A stretch of 64,000 nucleotides of DNA from contig CM074145.1 of NCBI GenBank assembly GCA_037178625.1, positions 310,001-374,000 on the forward strand, written 5' to 3'. Below the pieces are notes generated by a model that worked only from the letters and a program-made list of their open reading frames with translations, had not been told where the DNA came from and did not search any database. Both the position numbers and the translations under genes were made by a program. Shown piece by piece: positions 48,896-59,600 of the stretch; the first letter of the stretch is position 1, and the number at the start of each line of letters is the position of its first letter. The DNA is from Skeletonema tropicum. Lineage: Eukaryota > Bacillariophyta > Thalassiosirophyceae > Thalassiosirales > Thalassiosiraceae.

Positions 48896-50089
48896 ATGGA
48901 TCGACCTCTCCCCGCCTCCACCTCCAGCTCCAGTTCTTATCGCCACATCAGGCACATAATCATTGCCTCCATCCTAATACTATTCGTAGCCGCTCAATTG
49001 CGATTCGGAAGTAGTAATCATCAAAATGATGTTGGGATGGACGTAAACAATAAGATTGGCAATCCTCAACTAAGCCCAGTTCAAGTTGCCTTTGGACTCT
49101 CTGGAAATCACCCAGGTTTCTTAGCTGAATTTGAAGTTGCATTGAAAAGTGTGCTCCTCAATGCTCCTCTGGAACGAAACATTTCAATACACATCCTAGC
49201 TGACGAAGACGCATTTGCTAGCCTCAAGGGAATATTTAATCGCACAGATCTCTCAACGTGGCTGACCCGTAATCCTACTGAAATCCATGCCTATGATGTG
49301 ACTCCTGATGTTCCTCAGATGGTGGATGAAATCTACGATGTGTTCAAAGCGCACAATCCCAACTATTCCATGGATACAACACATACATTGGGAACTTACT
49401 ATCGTCTGTTTCTTGAGAGGTATGTCTCCAAAGCATCAGCAAAACACATCCTGTACTTGGACACAGATGTTGTCATCATGGCCAATCTAGAATCTCTGTG
49501 GGAGCTTGTAGAATGTCAACAGCGAAATGTTCTCTTCCACTGGGGAAAGAATATGTGTGCAGGGTTTGTAGTCATGAATCTTCAGCGTATAAACAAGATC
49601 CTGCCGCTTGCAAAAAGATCTAACTATACATGGGCTGATGGAACGGCACTAGATATTGATGATCAAGGCATCCTCCAAGCTGTCAACATTAGCTATCCCA
49701 ATGAAGTGAATGTTTTGCCACCTGGGTGGGACATGACGATAACTAATATTTGGCAACCTCACAAGCGCCCGTATGATAAGAAGTTTCCAAATGTTGGCAT
49801 GCTTCATTTCAATGGTGGCGGAAGTTCAAAGCACGCTTACTTTGGTGGTGAGAATGATACTGATCACAACTTTATCACTGAATTCAAGGATACTTGGGGC
49901 AATGGAAAATTTTACGCTACCCTTCCATGGGAATGGGCACGTTATCAGGCAAAGAGTCTGGTAAGACCAGGCTCAAAAGGGCATCCAATTCTGATTAACT
50001 TTGTATTTATTTATTTTTATTCAATTCAGTTCTTCTTTTCAAAAGGCATGCAAGGGGGACAGAATATTTCTAAGAGTGAACAAATGTAG
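48896..50089 (+). CDS. GT8-like glycosyltransferase, copy 3 (intact, 397 aa)
   Basis: One uninterrupted frame from the ATG at 48896 (MDRPLPASTSSSSSYRH), with a signal anchor near residues 22-37, stem, and catalytic domain: ISIHILADEDAF, the D189-T-D191 motif in LYLDTDVVIMANL, FHWGKNMCAGFVVMN, YPNEVNVLPPGWDM and MLHFNGGGSSKHAYF. GT8 enzymes are retaining transferases using UDP-sugars; a Golgi role in glycoprotein or wall polysaccharide synthesis is inferred. Compared with the other copies it has a 36-bp in-frame insertion near 49989-50024 (12 hydrophobic residues, LINFVFIYFYSI) flanked by caatt on both sides. It is in opposite orientation to copies 1 and 2, with the shared flanks also inverted. 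Confidence 0.82.
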   Translation: MDRPLPASTSSSSSYRHIRHIIIASILILFVAAQLRFGSSNHQNDVGMDVNNKIGNPQLSPVQVAFGLSGNHPGFLAEFEVALKSVLLNAPLERNISIHILADEDAFASLKGIFNRTDLSTWLTRNPTEIHAYDVTPDVPQMVDEIYDVFKAHNPNYSMDTTHTLGTYYRLFLERYVSKASAKHILYLDTDVVIMANLESLWELVECQQRNVLFHWGKNMCAGFVVMNLQRINKILPLAKRSNYTWADGTALDIDDQGILQAVNISYPNEVNVLPPGWDMTITNIWQPHKRPYDKKFPNVGMLHFNGGGSSKHAYFGGENDTDHNFITEFKDTWGNGKFYATLPWEWARYQAKSLVRPGSKGHPILINFVFIYFYSIQFFFSKGMQGGQNISKSEQM

Positions 50090-50579
50090 TAGTAGTAAAC
50101 GTATGTAAACAACATAAGCAGCGTTGTTTTGCCAAGCAGAAGAAGTTTATTTTAGGAGTGTGACAAGAATATTACTCTCTTCATGGTATTTTTTTCCGTT
50201 TTCCATACACATCTCATCTTTTCTCAAAGTTGTAGTCGATATAATTAGACTCAAATACTAAGATATACAACTTCGAAGTGCTAAATCTGCGGTTGAACTG
50301 AACTGTGGTTGCGTGTAGAGTTTTGTACTTTTCTATCGATGAAGACGAAGAGCTGTAAGGAAGGCGCCCCCCGCCCCGTCAATCTCAGACATTTCTTTCT
50401 GAAAAAGAAGAAACCTCACACATTTAAATTCAAAGTTAGTCATGTTGTGTAAGAAGTTGGAAGACGACCACAGCACAACAAAAAAATGAGATTTTCATGT
50501 TAAACGCGTCGTCGGCAGCACTCTCCCTGACCCTGAGTTATGCGATGAGTCTCTTGCCACTATAAGCTCATCTCAGCAA
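50090..50579. other. Intergenic region
   Basis: The first 100 bp is the shared glycosyltransferase 3' flank (aagtttattttaggagtgtg). The remainder is the upstream region of the carboxypeptidase gene. No gene. Confidence 0.45.
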
Positions 50580-52493
50580 ATGAATTATATTCTGTTTCTA
50601 GCTTTGCTTGCCCTCCTTCGGGGCAGCCGCGTCGACGCGGCAATGTCTCGTTCATTGCAAACGTATGATAAGATCAGCGGACGAGAGTGCTTTCGCTCTC
50701 TCAACGGTATGATGCAATCGATGAAGGACTTAGCCGCAAAGTATCCCCACCTGATGACAATCAAAACAATCGGTGAATCATACATAAAGAAGTATGGCAC
50801 CTCCGGCATTAACATCACAAAAAATAACGTTATCTACGAGCTTCCACAGGGCTACGACATCGTTGCATTCAACATCACTGCCTCAAACAGCACGCGTCAA
50901 TCATCTGATAAGGGCAAGATGCTCATCGCATCTCGTGTCCATGCACGTGAATGGGCAACCGCCGAGCTCAATGCACGGTTTGTTGAAGCGTTGGTGCGGG
51001 GATATGAAATCGATCCGGATATTACTTGGATTCTTGAGCGCAATGAAATTCATTCGATTATCTATGTCAACCCCGACGGCTCCTTTATTGCAGAGAAATA
51101 CCCCCGCTCTATGTGGCGTAAGAACTTGAATCCTGTTGGTTGTGACAGAGGCAGTGGTAGTGGTGTTGATATTAATCGAAACTTTGACTTCATGTGGGGT
51201 GGTAGCGGCTCTAGCTCTGACTCTTGCACACTCACTTATCATGGCCCTTCACCACACAGTGAGCCAGAGACACAAGCCTTGGTAGATTATGCAATGAAAC
51301 TATTTCCTGGGGGTCAACGAAAGAAGGACCCAGAGAAGCAAAAGGATGAAGCATTTGGGGAGGAAATTTCAGGCTATTACGTGGACATCCATGCTTTCGG
51401 CAAGGAAATCTATTACCCTTGGGGATTTGCTGACATAAAGAGCCCAGACGACGAATCATTTCAAGCCTTGGGAAGAAAAATCCATTATTTCAATAAATAC
51501 AAATTGTGGTCTGGTGGCCAAGTTCACTACAGGTATCCTGTGAGTGGTGTTGCATCAGATTACATGTATTCGAACATGGGAGTTGCCAGTATGATATACG
51601 AGATTGGATCCAGATTCCATCAACCGTGCGCTGAGTTTGAGGACGAGATTGTACCTAAAAACTTGCCATCGCTTATTTATGCTGCCAAGATTGCGCAAAA
51701 TCCATTTTCGTTGGTCAAGGGACCTGATGTTTTGGAGCTTGACGCAAGGCATGTCAATGGAGAGCTGCGCGTGTCAGCCACAGCAAGTGATGGTAAGATG
51801 GTGAACGCCATCAAGAACTCTTTTGAAGAATTCAAAAACTCCTCTGACTACCCAACAGGTATCCAAAGTATACAAGCAGTTCATATCTACCTAGATCAGC
51901 ATCCTGATGATTGGCAAACGGGCGACAATAGGTGGGATATGGACGTGATCGACGGCATTTGGGATACAAACGAAGAAAGTGTCAGCTTGACTATTTCTAC
52001 GAAAGACCTTCCTTCGGGTAAACACATCGTGTATGCGCAGGCTATCGATTCTCTAGGTTATGCTGGTCCCGTATCCAGTGCGTTTGTCAACTTTGTTCAG
52101 GATTCAACTCCAAACCTAGGTAGTTCTCCGTCATCCGAACACACATTTTTTCCCACAGTCGATGTCAGTTCCTTTCGCCGAGTCGCGAGAGGATGTCCGA
52201 TGATAGTCAATGATGAACAAGTGGATTTATGCCTTGCCAATAAGCATACATCAAACATCGCCGTTAATTGTTGCGCTGGATCACAGCAAAACGGCGATCT
52301 CACATGCAGTCGGAGAGGCTGTAAAAAGACAATGTCTTACGATGAGGCAACAGCTCACTGTGAAAGTATGAGCATGCGTCTTTGCACGACAGCTGAGCTC
52401 GAGGCGCGAGTTTGCTGCGGAACAGGCTGTTATTTCAATAAACTGCCTACTTGGACTTCAGACGTGTGCAATGATAATAACGAACTAGTGTAA
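50580..52493 (+). CDS. Secreted M14 zinc carboxypeptidase with C-terminal Cys-rich domain (637 aa)
   Basis: A signal peptide (MNYILFLALLALLRGSRVDA) leads to an M14 domain: H121 and E124 in SRVHAREWA, the substrate-binding Asn-Arg in VDINRNFDFMW, the third zinc ligand H271 in YVDIHAFGKEI, and the catalytic Glu341 in MIYEIGSRF. All zinc and catalytic residues seem present, so an active exopeptidase outside the cell or in the vacuole is expected. Residues about 440-520 form a beta-rich region, and the C-terminal 100 residues carry a Cys-rich domain with NCCAG, CSRRGCKKT, EATAHCES, RLCTTAEL and CGTGCYF. I recall this module from other diatom secreted proteins. The C-terminus is uncertain: a GT-AG intron (gtaagt at 52492; ag at 52620) would replace the last codon with about 24 more residues. 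Confidence 0.9.
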   Translation: MNYILFLALLALLRGSRVDAAMSRSLQTYDKISGRECFRSLNGMMQSMKDLAAKYPHLMTIKTIGESYIKKYGTSGINITKNNVIYELPQGYDIVAFNITASNSTRQSSDKGKMLIASRVHAREWATAELNARFVEALVRGYEIDPDITWILERNEIHSIIYVNPDGSFIAEKYPRSMWRKNLNPVGCDRGSGSGVDINRNFDFMWGGSGSSSDSCTLTYHGPSPHSEPETQALVDYAMKLFPGGQRKKDPEKQKDEAFGEEISGYYVDIHAFGKEIYYPWGFADIKSPDDESFQALGRKIHYFNKYKLWSGGQVHYRYPVSGVASDYMYSNMGVASMIYEIGSRFHQPCAEFEDEIVPKNLPSLIYAAKIAQNPFSLVKGPDVLELDARHVNGELRVSATASDGKMVNAIKNSFEEFKNSSDYPTGIQSIQAVHIYLDQHPDDWQTGDNRWDMDVIDGIWDTNEESVSLTISTKDLPSGKHIVYAQAIDSLGYAGPVSSAFVNFVQDSTPNLGSSPSSEHTFFPTVDVSSFRRVARGCPMIVNDEQVDLCLANKHTSNIAVNCCAGSQQNGDLTCSRRGCKKTMSYDEATAHCESMSMRLCTTAELEARVCCGTGCYFNKLPTWTSDVCNDNNELV

Positions 52494-52859
52494 GTTTAGT
52501 CCAAGTCTCTCTTCCCGTGATATTGTTCGTCGTACCGATATTTAGCTGGAACGATACGGCTCCTCGCAGAACTACAAATTTGGAGTCACACTCTCTAGCT
52601 CATCTTGCCGTTTTCTTGCAGTAAGGGACCCGCGTTACCCAAGACAACATTTCATATTTTCAAAGAAGTAAACTTTATAAAAGCACTTCCTTGACGAGCC
52701 TCAGCGACAACATCATTTCTGGGTCAGCAGCGCTGACGTTGTTGCATTGATCTGTGAAGTGTATCGTACATAGTGCGTTTATGTCCGTCCATGTAGAGAC
52801 AAAGCAGCATCGCAATTGACATAATTCATCTTTCTTCACTTTCTTTCTCCACTTTTTTC
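52494..52859. other. 3' flank of the carboxypeptidase gene
   Basis: No separate gene. It may contain a last small exon of the carboxypeptidase gene (52621-52696, reading KGPALPKTTFHIFKE...) if the candidate intron is real. Confidence 0.35.
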
Positions 52860-53149
52860 AACTGTACAGTTCTCAGATCCTGGGGATTCATCATTTTTGA
52901 GCGGGAACGAAATCGAAAAGGCCTCGTTCGAATCGAATATTAAAGCTAGATAAATCACTTATTGAATGTGGCCAATAGTGTGATATTCGAAGAGCAAACC
53001 ATCATGTTCACAACATCGACGACTATGGAATCTAACTCTACGTCCTCTTGCGAGTATGCCATGTATTCGTCCGCTGTTGTGGCTATCATAGTTTTCGAGA
53101 TATGGCCATTTCAAATTTTTTATTCGGCTGTTGGCTGCCGACGGATGTC
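52860..53149 (+). repeat. Left inverted-repeat arm of the candidate element
   Basis: Matches the reverse complement of 55838-56110; about 105 inner bases are near-perfect, with two to three mismatches. Confidence 0.8.
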
Positions 53150-53519
53150 GATGGGGCCTCTATCTTATATGGCTTGTATGTGCCCATCTAGGTCGACACA
53201 TCATCATTTGCAGCATCCACACTCGCTCTACTATCTATCCGATAGGCTCCAGAAGCTTCATGGCACATAAAAAGTCATACAAGTATGTGTCCTTGTGCCT
53301 TCTATCGGATGTGTATTTACGGAGGCTTTGAACCGATAGTGACATCATTGAGGCAGTATGAGTATGAATCTGTATGAATGGTATTCTTGCGGTGTTATGC
53401 ATTTTGGGCGGTGTTGGTAATGGTTCAGGTTGTTTGGCAATGCCATTGCTAACAGATGCTCGAGTATGTATACTTCGTATTCGATTTAAAAATGATTTTG
53501 CAAAGAAACCATCACTTCA

Positions 53520-55818
53520 ATGCATCCTACTTCGGAGATGTCATCGCTGTCCTCAGGGGCGTTGCAAAAAGCAACTCGGAAAGCAGTTGCCTATTTATTC
53601 AAGAATAATCCTACTTTGCGCCATCAACTCTTCACCGACAAAGCTCTTGCTATTATTCTTCGGGATGTATGTGGTTTCGTCGATATCGATGCCGATACAG
53701 TGTCAAAGGCCGAAATTGAAGGACATGGGTATTGAATACAGTGGAGATGGTATTCTTTTCGTGTATAAGGCGCACAGGCTCCCGGATGGACAATATTTCT
53801 CTGCAATTGGTTGGTTTAATTCAGTCGACGAAGCACAAGTAGTTCACCCCGATGTCCGTAGGAAGCTCACGAACATCGCATTCAATGACGGCGAAGTGAA
53901 AGCTGCATTACAGAAGCATTTAGACAAGAATCGCAAGAAGAAAGGCAAGGCTAGAAAAACGAATAAGCGTCCATCATCATCATCATCATTGGAGAAACCA
54001 CCGCCAAAGAAATTGGATGCAAAAACCTCAGCCTCAGATACCGCTCCAGTCGAACAAGAGCAAGAGAAGGCATCGGAGGAACAGCCAGCAGAAGTTCATC
54101 GCCCTGCCGCACCTACGCCAGAATTATCGACCAATACTCCTCTACCAGCTGCCACCGCTGCCACCGCTACACCAGAGTCAAATGAATGTACGGTGTCATT
54201 TTTGATTGGAAGCATGTGCGGGACAATGACAATAGATGTCGGCTCAGCGATGTACAAAACATTGTCTAGATATTGCGTGCAGGATCGACGAGTCGAAGAA
54301 GTCCACAATGAGGAAGTACGCGAGATGGAGAGTGAAGAAACAGATCAACATGCTTCCTTGTTGGATTTTCGAAATATCTCTTTACTCCCTGCTTTGATTC
54401 TGCGATGCAACCTGACCCACTGTTTGGCTCGAAAAGTCATGGTCAAAGGCACGGCTTTTCGTGCAGCAATCTTACTTGATGAAGAAGGAGCTGGATGAAA
54501 TGATGGCTGGTGATAAATGGAAAGAATTGCCGGAATTCAGTGATTACATAGCCTCGCTAGATGGATTACCGAGTCTAGGTGATGTCAAGAAAGGGGGATT
54601 GGAGTTCATGACAAAGGCGGTGGATCTTTTCTTCAAGGAAGACAAGAATAGCTCTATCAAGCATATTTATACGCATTGGACATCTCAAATGATACTGGAC
54701 TATATCATCGGTGGAGATCCGGAGTTGGCTCGCGAATTCATCCGTTGGCTCAACGCTTGTAGAGATGGGGCGCTAGCAGCCGGTACATTTGAATGGTCGC
54801 AGAAGGAAATTGAGCTGGAGAACCATATAAAACATACGGCGAACGCCATGAAGTCTGCATAGGCGAGGTCATGATGTGCGCGACACAGAATTCCAATCCG
54901 GTCGAGATATTGAAAGATCCATTCATTGCAAAAATCATCGATCCACTTCTAGCATCCCTACACTCAGAGAGTGTGATAAACTTCCTTGATAAATCAACTT
55001 GGCAGGAAGGGGATTATGAACCTGTCCGCCGTCAAATCTGTGAAGTAATTGTTCCCCATGCTTTGAACCAGCAATGGGTAGAGTGCATGGTGCAAAATAT
55101 CAACTTCATGTCAAGGACGAATGTGAAAGAGAATCGAAGGACTGCTCGTGTGGTCGTTAACTCCATCTCCAACCTACCCTTCAATCGCGAGTCTGTCGAC
55201 AAGAAGAGAGAAGAAAAGCCAACTATGAAAGAAAAGCTGAAAGTCAAACGAGTGAATGGTGCGGAATGCAATACTGGCCTCTTCGCTCATGTTCAGGGAC
55301 TCTTTGAAGAAGCCGAGGTAGCAGTGGCGGAAGTCGGGAACGAGACGCTCAATGAGATCGTTGACCATTACCGTAATCCCAACAAGAAAACAAGCGCTGT
55401 CGAAAGGGAGACGAAAGTAGAAGAATTTGAGGCTGCCACTGAAAAGCCGAGGAACATCACCAAGGCTCAACGCAGCGGAAAGATTGATATTCCTGTTTCT
55501 GTGGGAGGAGGCATACCACTCATTCACTTTGCCGCGATCCGAAAGAACGAAGAAATTGTGCGAAAAGAGATTGCTCATCGTAGAATCAAACTTGATGGCA
55601 AAGAGCTGAAATTGAATGAAGAACCTCTGATGACAATGGCACTTGCCCAGATGAAGGATGAACTAAGAAAGGACGAGGCTGCGATACTTGCTTGCGATGA
55701 TAAAGTAAGAGCTGGAGGTACAACGTGGACAAAAATCAACACGGTTCAACCACGATCTGATGAAATGCAAGCAGAGGTCAACAACTACCTCGCACGCAGG
55801 GATAGTAATAACGACTAA
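53520..55818 (+). pseudogene. Broken internal gene of the candidate element, family unrecognised
   Basis: Coding-like pieces run in order: 53520-53725 (MHPTSEMSSLSSGALQKATR...), then in a second frame HGIEYSGDGILFVYKAHRL from about 53730 to about 54370, then KELDEMMAGDKWKELPEFSD (54484-54845), and 54845-55818 (MMCATQNSNPVEILKDP...VNNYLARRDSNND). At least three and probably four frameshifts (about 53726, 54375-54470, 54845) separate them. The original would be about 760 residues: a helical N-terminus, a Lys- and Pro/Ala-rich linker near 53930-54180, and helical C-terminal domains with many charged residues. I see no DDE/D, tyrosine recombinase, reverse transcriptase or zinc-finger signature. 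Function unknown. Confidence 0.6.
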
Positions 55819-55837
55819 TAACATACATGTACATCAA

Positions 55838-56110
55838 ACATCCGTCGGCAGCCAACAGCCGAATAAAAAATTTGAAATGACCATATCTCGAAAAGTATGA
55901 TAGCCACAACAGCGGACGAATACATGGCATACTCGCAAAAGGATGTAGAATGAGATTCCGGTGCGATTCATGTGCCGAGCAACTCATTCGACTCACTACA
56001 CGTTGGCCTCGTCTCGCTAACTAACGCTCTAGCTTTAATTGAGTTTTAAACGAGGCCTTCAAACGAATGACAAAAAAGATGAATTCCCGGGATCTGAGAA
56101 GTGTAAACTG
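55838..56110 (-). repeat. Right inverted-repeat arm of the candidate element
   Basis: Inverted counterpart of 52860-53149. The inner end starts at acatccgtcggcagccaaca, 20 bp after the stop of the internal gene; the outer part ends near gggatctgagaagtgtaaac. Confidence 0.8.
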
Positions 56111-56644
56111 AAAGCAGTCACCACGTCTAAAAGTATGAGATTTTTTGTTTTTGGTTAGGATAAGCTGAAGCTCTTTCATTCTGGCTAATCATTTTGTTTC
56201 TGTGCGACTCCGGCTGCTCTGAACGTGTAAGGTAAAGGATAATGTATCCTTTCCTGTAGAGCGGGTACTATCTCTTGCTGCCGCCCAGCAATTAATCTTT
56301 CCTGCTTCGCTTTCTTAGAGACAAACCTGTACCGATCAAAAATGGGTGACATAGATTAAACGCTAGAGAACAACATGTACCGGTGTGTGGTTATGGAGTG
56401 TTATGCAAAGAGGACTGGGTCTCCGCAAAAGAAAAATAATTTAACTATGATATCGTATGTGTATTCAGTGCAACAGCACAGGTGTTGGAAAAGTAAATAA
56501 GCAAAAGGAAATATCATTAACTTCTCATATTGAGAAAAATCTAAGACCACTAAATGCACATGCCTTCGAAACAACAACGTTCCTAAACGATTAAACACAT
56601 AAACCTCATTACTACATGCTGAAATTAAAAGCATTGTACATAAA
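56111..56644. other. Gene-free interval
   Basis: Flank between the candidate element and the 3' end of the giant repeat gene (which runs on the minus strand). Nothing coding is seen. Confidence 0.45.
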
Positions 56645-59600
56645 CTAACGGAGAAATCGACGAGTGTTGGGCTCTTTAGATACCTTCCCAGAACGACATT
56701 TCACAACCAACTTGCCTGCCTTGTCCTTTCTAGATTTAGACCGAGACGGCTGAGATGACGTTGAAGGAGATACACTGGCCGATGGGGGAAAACTTGGTGA
56801 AGAAGAAGGAACCTTCGTATTTCCCTTGCCCGATTTAGACGAGGGCTGAAGAGAGATAGTAGGAAAATGGCTTGGCTCAAATGAAGGAGACGTAGATAGT
56901 GATGGATTCAACGAGGGAGCCGAAGATGGTTGTCCAGATACAGATGGGCTCATACTAGGAAAAGAAGACGGCTGAACGGAAGTTGATGGCAGCTGACTTG
57001 GATCTGATGAAGGCTCATCAGATGGATTCAATGACGGAGTCGAAGATGGTTGTCCACTTGGCTCTGATGAAGGAGACGTAGATAGTGATGGATTCAACGA
57101 GGGAGCCGAAGATGGTTGTGCACTTGGTTCAGAAGAAGGAGCACTAGACAACGATGGATTCAATGACGGAGTCGAAGATGGTTGTCCACTTGGCTCTGAT
57201 GAAGGAGACGTAGATAGTGATGGATTCAACGAGGGAGCCGAAGATGGTTGTGCACTTGGTTCAGAAGAAGGAGCACTAGACAACGATGGATTCAATGACG
57301 GAGTCGAAGATGGTTGTCCACTTGGCTCTGATGAAGGAGACGTAGATAGTGATGGATTCAACGAGGGAGCCGAAGATGGTTGTGCACTTGGATCTGATGA
57401 AGGCTCATCAGATGGATTCAATGACGGAGTCGAAGATGGTTGTCCACTTGGCTCTGATGAAGGAGACGTAGATAGTGATGGATTCAACGAGGGAGCCGAA
57501 GATGGTTGTGCACTTGGTTCAGAAGAAGGAGCACTAGACAACGATGGATTCAATGACGGAGTCGAAGATGGTTGTCCACTTGGCTCTGATGAAGGAGACG
57601 TAGATAGTGATGGATTCAACGAGGGAGCCGAAGATGGTTGTGCACTTGGTTCAGAAGAAGGAGCACTAGACAACGATGGATTCAATGACGGAGTCGAAGA
57701 TGGTTGTCCACTTGGCTCTGATGAAGGAGACGTAGATAGTGATGGATTCAACGAGGGAGCCGAAGATGGTTGTGCACTTGGTTCAGAAGAAGGAGCACTA
57801 GACAACGATGGATTCAATGACGGAGTCGAAGATGGTTGTCCACTTGGCTCTGATGAAGGAGACGTAGATAGTGATGGATTCAACGAGGGAGCCGAAGATG
57901 GTTGTGCACTTGGTTCAGAAGAAGGAGCACTAGACAACGATGGATTCAATGACGGAGTCGAAGATGGTTGTCCACTTGGCTCTGATGAAGGAGACGTAGA
58001 TAGTGATGGATTCAACGAGGGAGCCGAAGATGGTTGTGCACTTGGTTCAGAAGAAGGAGCACTAGACAACGATGGATTCAATGACGGAGTCGAAGATGGT
58101 TGTCCACTTGGCTCTGATGAAGGAGACGTAGATAGTGATGGATTCAACGAGGGAGCCGAAGATGGTTGTGCACTTGGTTCAGAAGAAGGAGCACTAGACA
58201 ACGATGGATTCAATGACGGAGTCGAAGATGGTTGTCCACTTGGCTCTGATGAAGGAGACGTAGATAGTGATGGATTCAACGAGGGAGCCGAAGATGGTTG
58301 TGCACTTGGTTCAGAAGAAGGAGCACTAGACAACGATGGATTCAATGACGGAGTCGAAGATGGTTGTCCACTTGGCTCTGATGAAGGAGACGTAGATAGT
58401 GATGGATTCAACGAGGGAGCCGAAGATGGTTGTGCACTTGGTTCAGAAGAAGGAGCACTAGACAACGATGGATTCAATGACGGAGTCGAAGATGGTTGTC
58501 CACTTGGCTCTGATGAAGGAGACGTAGATAGTGATGGATTCAACGAGGGAGCCGAAGATGGTTGTGCACTTGGTTCAGAAGAAGGAGCACTAGACAACGA
58601 TGGATTCAATGACGGAGTCGAAGATGGTTGTCCACTTGGCTCTGATGAAGGAGACGTAGATAGTGATGGATTCAACGAGGGAGCCGAAGATGGTTGTGCA
58701 CTTGGTTCAGAAGAAGGAGCACTAGACAACGATGGATTCAATGACGGAGTCGAAGATGGTTGTCCACTTGGCTCTGATGAAGGAGACGTAGATAGTGATG
58801 GATTCAACGAGGGAGCCGAAGATGGTTGTGCACTTGGATCTGATGAAGGCTCATCAGATGGATTCAATGACGGAGTCGAAGATGGTTGTCCACTTGGCTC
58901 TGATGAAGGAGACGTAGATAGTGATGGATTCAACGAGGGAGCCGAAGATGGTTGTGCACTTGGTTCAGAAGAAGGAGCACTAGACAACGATGGATTCAAT
59001 GACGGAGTCGAAGATGGTTGTCCACTTGGCTCTGATGAAGGAGACGTAGATAGTGATGGATTCAACGAGGGAGCCGAAGATGGTTGTGCACTTGGTTCAG
59101 AAGAAGGAGCACTAGACAACGATGGATTCAATGACGGAGTCGAAGATGGTTGTCCACTTGGCTCTGATGAAGGAGACGTAGATAGTGATGGATTCAACGA
59201 GGGAGCCGAAGATGGTTGTGCACTTGGTTCAGAAGAAGGAGCACTAGACAACGATGGATTCAATGACGGAGTCGAAGATGGTTGTCCACTTGGCTCTGAT
59301 GAAGGAGACGTAGATAGTGATGGATTCAACGAGGGAGCCGAAGATGGTTGTGCACTTGGATCTGATGAAGGCTCATCAGATGGATTCAATGACGGAGTCG
59401 AAGATGGTTGTCCACTTGGCTCTGATGAAGGAGACGTAGATAGTGATGGATTCAACGAGGGAGCCGAAGATGGTTGTGCACTTGGTTCAGAAGAAGGAGC
59501 ACTAGACAACGATGGATTCAATGACGGAGTCGAAGATGGTTGTCCACTTGGCTCTGATGAAGGAGACGTAGATAGTGATGGATTCAACGAGGGAGCCGAA

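Larger units (their letters stand above)
52860..56110. mobile_element. Candidate mobile element (about 3.25 kb) with long inverted-repeat ends
   Basis: Arms of about 270-290 bp at 52860-53149 and 55838-56110 are inverted copies of each other. The inner 105 bp (gcgagtatgccatgtattcg... to ...ggctgccgacggatgt) is nearly identical. The outer 80 bp (ttctcagatcc, gaattcatc, aaggcctcgttt, taaagctag) is also recognisable, and the middle of the arms is diverged. Between them one decayed gene fills the interior. Long inverted ends around a single gene are typical of DNA transposons, but the internal protein shows no transposase motif that I recognise, and no target-site duplication is evident. Confidence 0.55.
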
